Of a stretch of 64,000 bases of DNA, positions 33,933-42,329 are shown piece by piece; the stretch's first letter is position 1; every line of letters begins with the position of its first letter. The stretch is from Rhizorhabdus phycosphaerae. Its GTDB lineage: Bacteria > Pseudomonadota > Alphaproteobacteria > Sphingomonadales > Sphingomonadaceae. The stretch is taken from assembly GCF_011044255.1 (NCBI RefSeq), contig NZ_CP049107.1:2966001-3030000 (forward strand), given 5' to 3'. The translations under genes were made by a program, and so were the position numbers. The notes below the pieces were generated by a model. That model had not been told where the DNA came from, did no database searches, and was given only the letters and a program-made list of their open reading frames with translations.

Positions 33933-36197
33933 TTAGAACTTATAGCCGACCGTCAGCTGCCAGGTCCGCGGCATGTTGTAGAAGGCGAAGCCCGGCGGGA
34001 AGTTGCTGGCTACGAACAGGTTGTTGAAGCAGTTGGCGCATTCGATCGAGGCCTTCCAGGGGCCGTCCTGCGGCTTGAAGGTCAGGCTCGCGCCGACCAG
34101 CCATTCGCCATCGACATAGTCGAGCGGTACCCCGGCGGTGCCGACCGTGTTGCGCGACTGATAGGAGGCGTTGGCCGCCGGCGTCAGGAAGAAGTCGCCG
34201 ATCGGCAGGTCATAGGCGCCACCGAAGGCGGTGGTGAACTTCGGCGTGCGCTGCGGCTGCGCCAGATTGCCGTTGGGGTCGACGATGCCCTGTCCGCAGC
34301 TGGCGGCGACGCCGGCGCGGCACGAAGCCTGCTGGGCGGTGATCGTGGGGTCGGGGTTCAGATATTTGGCGCGCTGCAGGCCGATATTGGCGAACAGCGA
34401 CAGGCCCCTGACCGGTGCCCACACCAGTTCGGACTCGAGCCCGTAATTGCGGAAGTCCGACCCGTTCTGCGTGACGAAGTTGATCGCGCCGGTGCTGTCG
34501 ACGAAGCCGAGCGGAACCTGGAAGCCCTTCACGTCGGTGTAGAAGACGGTGGTGTTGAAACGCAGCGTGCGGTCGAACAGCTCGGTGCGGAAACCGCCTT
34601 CATAGGACCAGACCTTCTCCGGCCCGAACTCCAGGAAATTCTCGGCCGAGAGCGAGCGGGCGTTCCAGCCGCCCGACCGGAAGCCGCGCGTCGCCGAGGC
34701 GAACAGCATCACGTCCTGCATCGGCCGGTATTCGACGGCGAAGCGCGGCGTGAACTCCTTCGTCCGGTTGCGCAGCGGGACCCCGGCAGCGGCGATATCG
34801 GCCGAACCATAGGGCACGCCCGCAAGCGCCGGATTGGCATTGGCGGTCACGCCCACCGTCTTCTTCTCGGTCGTGTAGCGCCCGCCGACGGTCAGGGTGA
34901 GGCTGTCGACCGGCTTCCAGTCGAACTGGAGATAGGCCGCCGGCGCCGAGGTCTTGTTCTTCAGCACGCGGTCGGCCAGCACCAGCGGCAGGCCGACGGT
35001 GCCGAGATCGAGCGTGAAGACGTCGGCGAAGTCGGTGCGGTTGTCCTCGTGAATGTAGAAGAGGCCGGCGGTGTACTGCAGACCTTCGGCGATCTTGCCG
35101 TTGATCTTCACTTCCTGCGAGAATTGCTTGAAGCGGCCGGCATTGGCGAGAGCGAAGCCGCCCGTCGAATATTTGCCGTCGAAGACGTCGGACAGATAAT
35201 CCTGCTTCAGGTCGCGATAGCCGGTGATCAGCGCCAGCGTCGCGTCGCCCAGGTCGATCTGGACGTTCGACGCGAAGGACAGGCTCTTCGTCACATTCTT
35301 GAGGTGGAAGTTCGCCTTGCGGCCGGCGACGAGGCCGGCCAGCCCGGCGGTCTTGGTGCTGAGGCCGGTGTTGTTGAACAGGTCGCCGCCGACCTTGACC
35401 GACGGCAGGTTGAGTGTGTTGTCGCGCACATAGTCGGCCGACAGATCCCAGGTCACCGCATCGGTCGGCAGCAGGCGCACCGCGCCGCGCAGGCCGAAGC
35501 TCTTGGTGCCGTTGTTCTTCTCGCCCGTGGTCAGGTTCTTGACATAGCCGTCGGCCTCGGTCGCGAAGCCTGACAGCTTGGTTAGCACCTTTTCGCTGAT
35601 CGGTGCGTCGACCGAACCGCGTATGATCCACTTGTCATAGGCGCCATAGCCCGCCTCGACATAGCCGCCGAAGCTGTCCGCCGGCTTCTTGAGGACGACG
35701 TTGATCGCGCCACCCGTGGTGTTGCGGCCGAACAGCGTGCCCTGCGGCCCACGCAGCACTTCGATCCGATCGACGTCGAAAAAGGCGAAGTTGTTGGCGT
35801 TCTGTCGGCTGACATAGATGTCGTCGACATAGGTGCCTACCGGCGGATCGAAGGTTGCGATGGACTCGGTATTGCCGAGGCCGCGAATGAAATAGCTGTT
35901 GGCCGAGCCGATACCCACATTGGTCGCGCCGACCATGTTGGGGACCATGCGGGGGATGTCGATCGTGGTGCGGATCTGCTTTGCCGCCAGTTCCTGGCCC
36001 GAGAAGGCCGAAACCGCGATCGGCACGTCCTGCAGGCTCTGCTGACGACGCTGGGCCGTGACGACGATCTCACCGAGCGTGCTGCCGTCGGCCGTATCAT
36101 CGGCGGCGCCTGCCTGCTGGGCTATCGAGGGCGAGGCCGTCAGGGCCAGCGAGGCGACCGCGACGGATGCATGCAACCACATTCCCAAACGACGCAT
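33933..36197 (-). CDS. TonB-dependent outer-membrane receptor
   Basis: 754 aa with signal peptide (MRRLGMWLHASVAVASLAL, cleavage near IAQ at residue 27), TonB box GEIVVTAQRR, a plug domain (PQGTLFGRNTTGGAINV) and a barrel ending in YKF with a terminal Phe. This is the sphingomonad type often used for uptake of aromatic or other hydrophobic compounds. It is read together with the VOC and LysR genes upstream of it, at the left edge of a catabolic cluster, so it probably imports that cluster's substrate. The substrate is not known. Confidence 0.93.
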   Translation of the reverse strand: MRRLGMWLHASVAVASLALTASPSIAQQAGAADDTADGSTLGEIVVTAQRRQQSLQDVPIAVSAFSGQELAAKQIRTTIDIPRMVPNMVGATNVGIGSANSYFIRGLGNTESIATFDPPVGTYVDDIYVSRQNANNFAFFDVDRIEVLRGPQGTLFGRNTTGGAINVVLKKPADSFGGYVEAGYGAYDKWIIRGSVDAPISEKVLTKLSGFATEADGYVKNLTTGEKNNGTKSFGLRGAVRLLPTDAVTWDLSADYVRDNTLNLPSVKVGGDLFNNTGLSTKTAGLAGLVAGRKANFHLKNVTKSLSFASNVQIDLGDATLALITGYRDLKQDYLSDVFDGKYSTGGFALANAGRFKQFSQEVKINGKIAEGLQYTAGLFYIHEDNRTDFADVFTLDLGTVGLPLVLADRVLKNKTSAPAAYLQFDWKPVDSLTLTVGGRYTTEKKTVGVTANANPALAGVPYGSADIAAAGVPLRNRTKEFTPRFAVEYRPMQDVMLFASATRGFRSGGWNARSLSAENFLEFGPEKVWSYEGGFRTELFDRTLRFNTTVFYTDVKGFQVPLGFVDSTGAINFVTQNGSDFRNYGLESELVWAPVRGLSLFANIGLQRAKYLNPDPTITAQQASCRAGVAASCGQGIVDPNGNLAQPQRTPKFTTAFGGAYDLPIGDFFLTPAANASYQSRNTVGTAGVPLDYVDGEWLVGASLTFKPQDGPWKASIECANCFNNLFVASNFPPGFAFYNMPRTWQLTVGYKF

Positions 36198-36310
36198 GAG
36201 CGTTTCCCATTGGATGGCGGCTCGTGCCGCTTTTGTGATTACAAGCTGTCAAAGTCTTTTACGGCAGTCCTACACTTTTTTGTTGTTTTGATTCTGATCA
36301 AGGGCGGCGT

Positions 36311-37138
36311 TCAGGGCCGCAACTCGATCCATTCGCCCGCACCACCGACAAATCGCTCCGCTCCGGCGGCGGCGGTGCCGTGAAAATGTGCGATCGCGAT
36401 CCCGCTCGGCAGCCCGATCGAGGAAGCGGGGCGATCGATCGCGGTGGACGGAAAGGCATCGATCTCGATCAGGCTCGCCTCGTCGAACGCGACCGTTGCC
36501 AGCCGGTGCCGGTGCAGCGAATCGATCCCGTGGGCTTCGGACAGGACGTCGATCCGCGCCTCGAAAATCGGGCTGAGCGCCCGTCCCCGCTCGACATAGG
36601 GACGCGCCGCAGCCTCGATGTCGCGCGATCCCATCACCATGATGAAGGGCTGGCCAACGAAACTCTTCGCTTCGGGAAGGTCGAACCCCGGCACCGGTTC
36701 CGCCACCTCGGTCAGATAGAGGACCTCACCGCCCGGCCCCGCGACCTGCATCGCCTTGATCTTGTCGGTGAAGTCGAAATCCAGGACCGCTGGCGCGCCG
36801 ATGATGGCGAAAGGCGAGCCCGGACGAGACAGCCTTGTCGCAAGCGCTTCCACGTCCTGCACGATGATCTCGACCGCATTCCAGCCCAAGGCTGCCATCG
36901 GCCGAAAGGCCGGGTCGGGACGTCCTTCGACAAGGCGCAGGAAACGCGCCTCGCCACTTTCGGGGTTGAGCGTGGACATCCGCGCGCCGGCGGCCGTCGG
37001 GGCTTTCCACGCATCCGCCTCGGCGGCATCGAAGGATCCGACCGGCGACGGCTGGTAGCCCAGCCAGTCGCGATAGGCGGCGATGGCGGCGTCGAGATCG
37101 GGCACGACGATGGTGGCACCGGCAAGCGACTTGATCAT
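36311..37138 (-). CDS. VOC family protein (two glyoxalase/dioxygenase-like modules)
   Basis: 275 aa with two vicinal-oxygen-chelate modules: residues 1 to about 135 (ATIVVPDLDAAIAAYRDW, IIVQDVEALATRL, YLTEV) and about 150 to 275 (FIMVMGSRDIEAAARPYVE, IAIAHFHGTAAAG). Members include extradiol dioxygenases, glyoxalases and resistance proteins. Metal ligands are not obvious in all expected positions, so the activity is uncertain. It is co-directional with the TonB receptor, 113 bp before it, and close to the LysR regulator. Confidence 0.82.
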   Translation of the reverse strand: MIKSLAGATIVVPDLDAAIAAYRDWLGYQPSPVGSFDAAEADAWKAPTAAGARMSTLNPESGEARFLRLVEGRPDPAFRPMAALGWNAVEIIVQDVEALATRLSRPGSPFAIIGAPAVLDFDFTDKIKAMQVAGPGGEVLYLTEVAEPVPGFDLPEAKSFVGQPFIMVMGSRDIEAAARPYVERGRALSPIFEARIDVLSEAHGIDSLHRHRLATVAFDEASLIEIDAFPSTAIDRPASSIGLPSGIAIAHFHGTAAAGAERFVGGAGEWIELRP

Positions 37139-37177
37139 GGCAGAACCTCTTGGAGCGGCCGCTCTCGGCCGGGACGA

Positions 37178-38131
37178 TCAGGGAAAGGCGGGGGTGCCGA
37201 GTTCGGCGGGGCTGCCATAGGCCCGCTCCGCCTCGAACGTGATTTCTTCTGTCAGCCGCGCGGCCGCGGGGCTCAGCTTCACGTCGCGGCGCGTGATCAG
37301 GCAGGCGTGGCGCAAGATCGTGGTCTCGGTCAAATCGAGCGTCACGAGCGCGCCGAACTCGATCAGCGTCCCCACCATGTCGGGCGAGACGGTGATGATA
37401 TAGTCGTCGTCGATGCAGAGCCACGAGCCGATGGTGACGGCATCGCTGCGGATGATGCGCTTGGGCGGCGGCAATTTGGCGCGCATGTGCGCGACCTGGA
37501 TGGCTTCGTAGATGTCGCCGCGAAAGGCCGGCATCATCCAGGTGAAATCCTGAAGATCGCGCAGCGCCAGTTCGCGGGCGCCGGCCAGCGGGTGATTCTT
37601 TCGGACCGCAAGCACGTCGCGGATCTCGAAGAGATGGCGAAAGTCGAGCAGATCGGCATGGGCCGGGTCATGGCTGGGGCCGCCACAGACGAAATCGACC
37701 TCGCCCAGCATGAGCTTCTCGATCATCATCTCGGTGTAGCCTTCAACAAGGCGGATTTGTACGTCCGGCTGCTGGCGATGATAGCGCCGAATCGCTGTCG
37801 CCACGTGGCGCCCGGTCATCGTCTCGCCGATGCCGATCGTCACCGATCCCCCGCGCGCGTCGCGCAGAAGCTCGATCTCGCTCGCCATGCGTTCGGCCAG
37901 CGCCAGCTGCGTGCGGGCCCTGGCCAGCAATAGCCGCCCGAAGACGGTGAGGCTCGGCCGTCCGCCGCGCTTGCGATCGAGGAAGCGAACCCCCGCCGAT
38001 TCCTCCATGCGCGCGATCGAACTGCTCAGCGCCTGCTGCGTGACATTCAGCTTCTGCGCGGCATCGATGAACGTGCCTTCCTCGACCAGCGTGACGAAAC
38101 GCCGCAACTGGATGAGCTCGATGTCATGCAT
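37178..38131 (-). CDS. LysR-family transcriptional regulator
   Basis: 317 aa with the N-terminal winged HTH (LRRFVTLVEEGTFIDAAQKL, then TQQALSSSIARMEE) and a periplasmic-binding-like effector domain (VTIGIGETMTGRH, ELRDFTWM-type region as LQDFTWMMPAFRGD). It lies back-to-back with the methyltransferase gene, separated by 125 bp, the classic LysR layout; it probably controls that operon and the genes beside it in response to a pathway compound. The effector is unknown. Confidence 0.93.
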   Translation of the reverse strand: MHDIELIQLRRFVTLVEEGTFIDAAQKLNVTQQALSSSIARMEESAGVRFLDRKRGGRPSLTVFGRLLLARARTQLALAERMASEIELLRDARGGSVTIGIGETMTGRHVATAIRRYHRQQPDVQIRLVEGYTEMMIEKLMLGEVDFVCGGPSHDPAHADLLDFRHLFEIRDVLAVRKNHPLAGARELALRDLQDFTWMMPAFRGDIYEAIQVAHMRAKLPPPKRIIRSDAVTIGSWLCIDDDYIITVSPDMVGTLIEFGALVTLDLTETTILRHACLITRRDVKLSPAAARLTEEITFEAERAYGSPAELGTPAFP

Positions 38132-38141
38132 CAGATATCCA

Positions 38142-38153
38142 ACATATTTGTTA
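38142..38153. promoter_or_regulatory. Possible LysR-type operator
   Basis: AACATATTTGTT is an interrupted dyad (AACA-N4-TGTT) 11 bases upstream of the LysR start and 104 bases before the divergent methyltransferase gene, where an autoregulatory LysR site would be expected. The match to a T-N11-A box is weak, so this is tentative. Confidence 0.35.
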
Positions 38154-38256
38154 TTTCGGGCAACTAGCCATTGTTAGTCTGTTTTTGATGTTTCCGGTCG
38201 GTCCGTCAAGCCTTCGACGCCGCCGCCCGCCTTCGAACCTTTGAGGGGAGAAATCG

Positions 38257-39441
38257 ATGGTATTGCAACTCAAGCATGCGCTGCGCCCACAGCAGGCCGC
38301 CGAGGACGTGGCACGGGGCCGCTTCGTGTCGGGCCTGCGGTCCTTCATCCTGAACGACCTCGCCCAGGACATGCGCCAGGCCTATGACCAGCGTGTCGCT
38401 CCCGCTTTTGAGAAGGCGCATGGGCGTCCGCCCGAGAGCAGTGCGGAGGTCCACAAGGCGATGCGCGCCGACCCCGCCTTCAAGGTCTACAGCGCCTGCC
38501 GCGTTCGGGCCCAGTCGATGGTGTGGGATGCGGTGGCGCCGGTGGTCCAGCGCGAGCGCGCCAAGCTGGAGGCTGCCGCGAACGACAGCGGCGCCGCCGC
38601 TGCGGTCAAACTGGCGCCCGACATGGAACTGCCCCGCAACGTGACCGGCCTCGACGTCCATCTGATGCCGGGCGGCTATGCCGGTGACGCCGACTTTCCG
38701 ATGGCGGCCGGCGCCGTCTACGATCAGGGCCTGGCTATCTTCTCCATGGGACTGATGGGCCAGAATCTCGACGATATCGGCCTGTCGATGTCGACCTATG
38801 TCCGCAACGCCTTTCCCGATTTCAAGCCGGCCCGCATTCTCGACGTCGGCTGCACCATCGGCCACAACAGCCTGCCCTGGAAACAGGCCTATCCCGACGC
38901 CGAGGTCCACGCCGTCGACGTCGCCGCGCCGGGTCTCCTCTATGGCGCCACGCGGGCGAAGCTGCAGGGCCTCGACGTCGCCTTCCACCAGATGAACGCC
39001 GAGGCGCTCGACTTCCCTGACGAGAGCTTCGACCTCGTCTTCTCGTCGATGTTCCTCCACGAATTGTCGGCCAAGACGCGGCGCGCCTTCTTCCGCGAGG
39101 CACGCCGCCTGCTGCGTCCGGGCGGGCTGCTGCTCAACATGGAATTGCCGCCGAACAGCCAGATGGGTGCCTTCGAGGGATTCTATCTCGACTGGGACTG
39201 CTATTATAATGAGGAGCCCTTCTACAAAGGCTTCCGCGACGAGGACCCGCGCGCGCTGTGCCGCGACGGCGGCTTCGCCGACGAGGATTATGTCCAGTTC
39301 GTCACCCCCAGCCTGGGCATCTACGGCGCTGATGCGATCGCTACGGCGGCGGCCACCGATCCGCTGGCGGTGAACAGCGAGACCACCGGCCGTCTGGCCG
39401 AGGGCGTCAACTGGTTCGGATTTGGAGCATGGAAGCGATAA
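38257..39441 (+). CDS. Class I SAM-dependent methyltransferase with long N-terminal region
   Basis: 394 aa. Residues about 185-310 form the methyltransferase domain: motif I ILDVGCTIGHNSLP, then VHAVDVAAPGL, FDLVFSSMFLHEL and the UbiE/COQ5-like LLRPGGLLLNME. The first 180 residues are a separate helical region with no recognised fold (QDMRQAYDQRVAPAFEKA). It opens the operon under the LysR regulator and its stop overlaps the next start (TAATG). It may methylate an O or N of a small aromatic molecule; substrate unknown. Confidence 0.9.
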   Translation: MVLQLKHALRPQQAAEDVARGRFVSGLRSFILNDLAQDMRQAYDQRVAPAFEKAHGRPPESSAEVHKAMRADPAFKVYSACRVRAQSMVWDAVAPVVQRERAKLEAAANDSGAAAAVKLAPDMELPRNVTGLDVHLMPGGYAGDADFPMAAGAVYDQGLAIFSMGLMGQNLDDIGLSMSTYVRNAFPDFKPARILDVGCTIGHNSLPWKQAYPDAEVHAVDVAAPGLLYGATRAKLQGLDVAFHQMNAEALDFPDESFDLVFSSMFLHELSAKTRRAFFREARRLLRPGGLLLNMELPPNSQMGAFEGFYLDWDCYYNEEPFYKGFRDEDPRALCRDGGFADEDYVQFVTPSLGIYGADAIATAAATDPLAVNSETTGRLAEGVNWFGFGAWKR

Positions 39442-39755
39442 TGAGCGACGCCCTGCGCCCCGAAGACGCCCCCCCGTCGATCTACGGACCCGACGGCCGC
39501 CCGCAGTTCTTTGCCGATCCGGCGATGGACCGGTTCGTCCCCGTCGTCCTGAACCTTGCCTCCGAATTGTGGGTACAGGCGGAGACGATCGCCAATCTCC
39601 GTGCGTTGCTCGAGGAGAAGGGCATCGCGTCCGCCGAGCGGCTCGACGCGATCGCCGAGGCGAGCGCGTCCGATCCCGATCGCGAGGCGGCGCTGCGCGC
39701 TTTCATCGACCGCATCTTCACCCCCTTGCGCGAAGCCCCCGGCGTCGCGGCCTGA
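39441..39755 (+). CDS. Small hypothetical protein of the methyltransferase operon
   Basis: 104 aa from ATG 39441, which overlaps the methyltransferase stop in TAATG; an earlier in-frame ATG at 39429 lies inside that gene. It has YGPDGRPQFFADPAMDR and then a helical segment (LASELWVQAETIANLRALLE). No domain is recognised. Tight coupling suggests it is a partner or chaperone of the methyltransferase. Confidence 0.75.
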   Translation: MSDALRPEDAPPSIYGPDGRPQFFADPAMDRFVPVVLNLASELWVQAETIANLRALLEEKGIASAERLDAIAEASASDPDREAALRAFIDRIFTPLREAPGVAA

Positions 39756-39774
39756 TTTTCGGAAAGGAAGATCC

Positions 39775-40077
39775 ATGCGCCTGATCGTGCTCGTCACGCT
39801 GAAGGATGGCGTCAGCCATGAGGAGTATCAGGCCTGGGCGAAGAGCACCGACCTGCCGACTGTCCGCGCCCTGCCGTCGATCGCCGGCTTCGATCTGTTC
39901 CGCGCCACAGGGGTGCTGGGCGGCGGCAAGGCGCCCTATGACTATGTCGAGATCATCGACATAGGCGATATGGACGCCTTCGGCAGCGACGTCGTCCGCC
40001 CGGAGATGCAGGCGATCGCCGCCCAGTTCGCGGCCTTCGCGGATACCGTCTTCATCACCACCGAGCCGGTCGCATGA
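39775..40077 (+). CDS. HapK/RedY-like protein
   Basis: 100 aa; ATG 39775 follows GGAAAGGAAG. The sequence (MRLIVLVTLKDGVSHEEYQ, TVRALPSIAGFDLFR, YVEIIDIGDMDAFG, EMQAIAAQFAAFAD) matches the REDY-like HapK family, a ferredoxin-like fold first met in prodigiosin-type pathways and also found in catabolic clusters. It probably binds or isomerises a small aromatic compound. Its stop overlaps the SDR start by 4 bp (ATGA). Confidence 0.8.
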   Translation: MRLIVLVTLKDGVSHEEYQAWAKSTDLPTVRALPSIAGFDLFRATGVLGGGKAPYDYVEIIDIGDMDAFGSDVVRPEMQAIAAQFAAFADTVFITTEPVA

Positions 40078-40910
40078 GCAGGCCGCTGCAGGGGCGCACC
40101 GCCGTCGTCACCGGGGCGGGCCGCCTCGGCGGTCTCGGCGCGGCGATCGCCCGTCGGCTGGCCGCCGACGGCGCCGCGGTGGTCATCTCCGACCTTGGCC
40201 GTCCCGTCGACGCTGCGACACCCGGCGCGATGATCGGCGCGAGCGACGAAATGGAGGCGGTGGCCGAAGCGATTCGCGCCGACGGCGGCTCGGTGTCGAC
40301 CTGCGTGTGCGACGTCCGGAGCTGGGACGACGTCTCCGCGCTGGCCGACCATGCCGTATCGACCCACGGGTCGCTCGACATCTGGGTCAATAATGCCGGC
40401 ATTGGCTATATCATGAACCCGCTGCTCGACGTCTCGCCCGACGACTGGCAGGCGGTGATCGGGGTCAACCTGACCGGCAGCTTCTACGGCATCAAGGCGG
40501 CGGCGCAGAAGATGATCGAGGCCGGCCGCGGCGGACGAATCATCAACATCGCCAGCCAGGCGGCCAAGTCGGGCTTTCCCTTCGCGCAGGCCTATTGCTC
40601 GTCCAAACATGGGCTTGTCGGGCTCGTCCGCTCGGCCGCGATCGAACTGGGCAAGCACGGCATCACGGTCAACAATGTCTGCCCCAACCATGTGACGACC
40701 GGCCTCGGCGCCTGGCAGAACAGCTATTTCGCCGAGAAGTCAGGCCTGTCGGTCGAGGACTATCTGGCGCAGATGGCGGCCCGCATTCCGATGGGGCGCC
40801 CCGGCCTGCCCGAGGACACGGCCAATGCGGTCGCCTTCCTCGCCTCGGACCAGGCGCATTACATCACGGCTGAAAGCCTCAATGTCTCGGGCGGCGAAGA
40901 ACCGCATTGA
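40074..40910 (+). CDS. SDR family oxidoreductase
   Basis: 278 aa. Rossmann cofactor motif near the start (VVTGAGRLGGLGAAIAR), WVNNAGIG, catalytic Ser in NIASQAAKSG and the Tyr-x3-Lys motif in AYCSSKHG. It is a classical NAD(P)-dependent alcohol or keto reductase, last of the operon that starts with the methyltransferase. Its 3' end overlaps that of the convergent MmgE/PrpD gene by 32 bp. Confidence 0.93.
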   Translation: MSRPLQGRTAVVTGAGRLGGLGAAIARRLAADGAAVVISDLGRPVDAATPGAMIGASDEMEAVAEAIRADGGSVSTCVCDVRSWDDVSALADHAVSTHGSLDIWVNNAGIGYIMNPLLDVSPDDWQAVIGVNLTGSFYGIKAAAQKMIEAGRGGRIINIASQAAKSGFPFAQAYCSSKHGLVGLVRSAAIELGKHGITVNNVCPNHVTTGLGAWQNSYFAEKSGLSVEDYLAQMAARIPMGRPGLPEDTANAVAFLASDQAHYITAESLNVSGGEEPH

Positions 40911-42246
40911 TCGCCGCCCCGGCATCGGCCTCCCCGGCCAGCCGGTCGAACAGCGCCGCGAGATCGTCGTGAATCTGCTCCATCCCGGCAAAGGCGAGGC
41001 AGCCGCGCGCCTTGTCGAGATGCTGCTCCCGGCTCAGCGGCCAGCCGGGCGAGCCGAACTGCCGATCGACGCCAACCGTCAGAACGCGGCCGTCGCGGAG
41101 ATATGCGGTCGCCGTGGCGGGGGCGAAGGCGGCGGGATCGGGATTGTCGTCGGTCTCGACCGAGATACGCCCCGCCAGCGACAGCAGCGCCGGATCGCCG
41201 AGACGTTCGGCGCCGAAATCCTCGAGCGCCACCGTACCGCGCTCGATCACGACCGCCCCGAGCCAGGCGAAGCAGAGCCGCGCATAGGCCGGGCTCATAT
41301 CCTCGACCGGCGGCCGGCCGACCAGCCGGCCGATCAGCGGCGGTGCGCGATAGACGAGGCGGTCGAGCTGGTCGGCGGTCAGCCCCTGCTCGCGCATCAG
41401 CATCTGCGTGGCGACGATTGCGCCATGGGCGGCGCGACCGGTCGGGAAGGGCTTCCAGCTGACCTCGGTTATGCGATGCCCCTCGCTCAGCGCGCGGTGC
41501 AGGCGCGAGACGTCATGGCCCGCCTCGAACAGCGTCAGATAGCCGAACGGTCCCTCGATCGAATCGAGCGGTCCGGGCAAACCAGCCGAGGCCAGGTCGA
41601 TCGCCATGATCGCGGAACGGGCAGCCTGGGCGATCTGCAGCGGCAGCGTCGGCTTGCCCTCGACATGCGCCTGCATCGTGCCGGCAGCGAAGGCGAGCGC
41701 ATAGCCGATTGCGTTGCGCGCGGTCGCCTCATCTTCGCCACGCAGGCTGGCGAGTGCTGCGACCGAACCGAAGATGCCGGCGGTCGCGGGCCGGAAGAAG
41801 CGCAGCGGGGTCGTGGCGGCAAGGCCGAGGCCGGCGGCCACGTCGACCCCTGCGACCAGTGCGGTCAGCAGTTGCTCGCCGCTGCGCGCAGGTCCGCGGT
41901 CGAGTTCGGCCAGCAGAGCCGCGACCATGGTCGCCAGCGGATGGACCACAGCAGGCTCGTGGACGCAGTCATATTCCTGGCAATGGATCTGGAAGGCGTT
42001 CACGAAGGCCGCGTCCGCGGGGGGAAGCGCGTCGTCGCGCCCCAATATGCCGCACCGCCCCTGCGCGCCGCCATTGCCGGCCTTGACCGCAAGCAGCACG
42101 TTGTCGGCGAAGGGGGCCCGCACACCCGCCAGCCCGACACACAGCGTATCGTGCAGAAAAGTTGCCGCTGCGGCGCGCGCGGCGCTATCGATCCCCGACC
42201 AGCGGAGGTTCGTGGCGTGGCGGGCGATAAGCGACGATGCATCCAT
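40879..42246 (-). CDS. MmgE/PrpD family protein
   Basis: 455 aa from the ATG at 42246 (MDASSLIARHA). It shows the family's two-domain pattern: FLHDTLCVGLAG and AFVNAFQIHCQEYDCVHE in the helical domain, then RAAHGAIVATQMLM. Members are 2-methylcitrate dehydratase and various lyases or isomerases acting on carboxylic acids. The neighbours suggest it dehydrates or isomerises an intermediate of the same pathway. Upstream, the open frame extends to 42420 but lacks family similarity. Confidence 0.87.
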   Translation of the reverse strand: MDASSLIARHATNLRWSGIDSAARAAAATFLHDTLCVGLAGVRAPFADNVLLAVKAGNGGAQGRCGILGRDDALPPADAAFVNAFQIHCQEYDCVHEPAVVHPLATMVAALLAELDRGPARSGEQLLTALVAGVDVAAGLGLAATTPLRFFRPATAGIFGSVAALASLRGEDEATARNAIGYALAFAAGTMQAHVEGKPTLPLQIAQAARSAIMAIDLASAGLPGPLDSIEGPFGYLTLFEAGHDVSRLHRALSEGHRITEVSWKPFPTGRAAHGAIVATQMLMREQGLTADQLDRLVYRAPPLIGRLVGRPPVEDMSPAYARLCFAWLGAVVIERGTVALEDFGAERLGDPALLSLAGRISVETDDNPDPAAFAPATATAYLRDGRVLTVGVDRQFGSPGWPLSREQHLDKARGCLAFAGMEQIHDDLAALFDRLAGEADAGAAINAVLRRPRH

Positions 42247-42329
42247 GAAAAGCCTCCTGGGTCGAACCGGAACTACCCGTTTCACCCCCACCGCGCCCAA
42301 CAGATAAAAATTGCAAAGGACCTGCCCGC

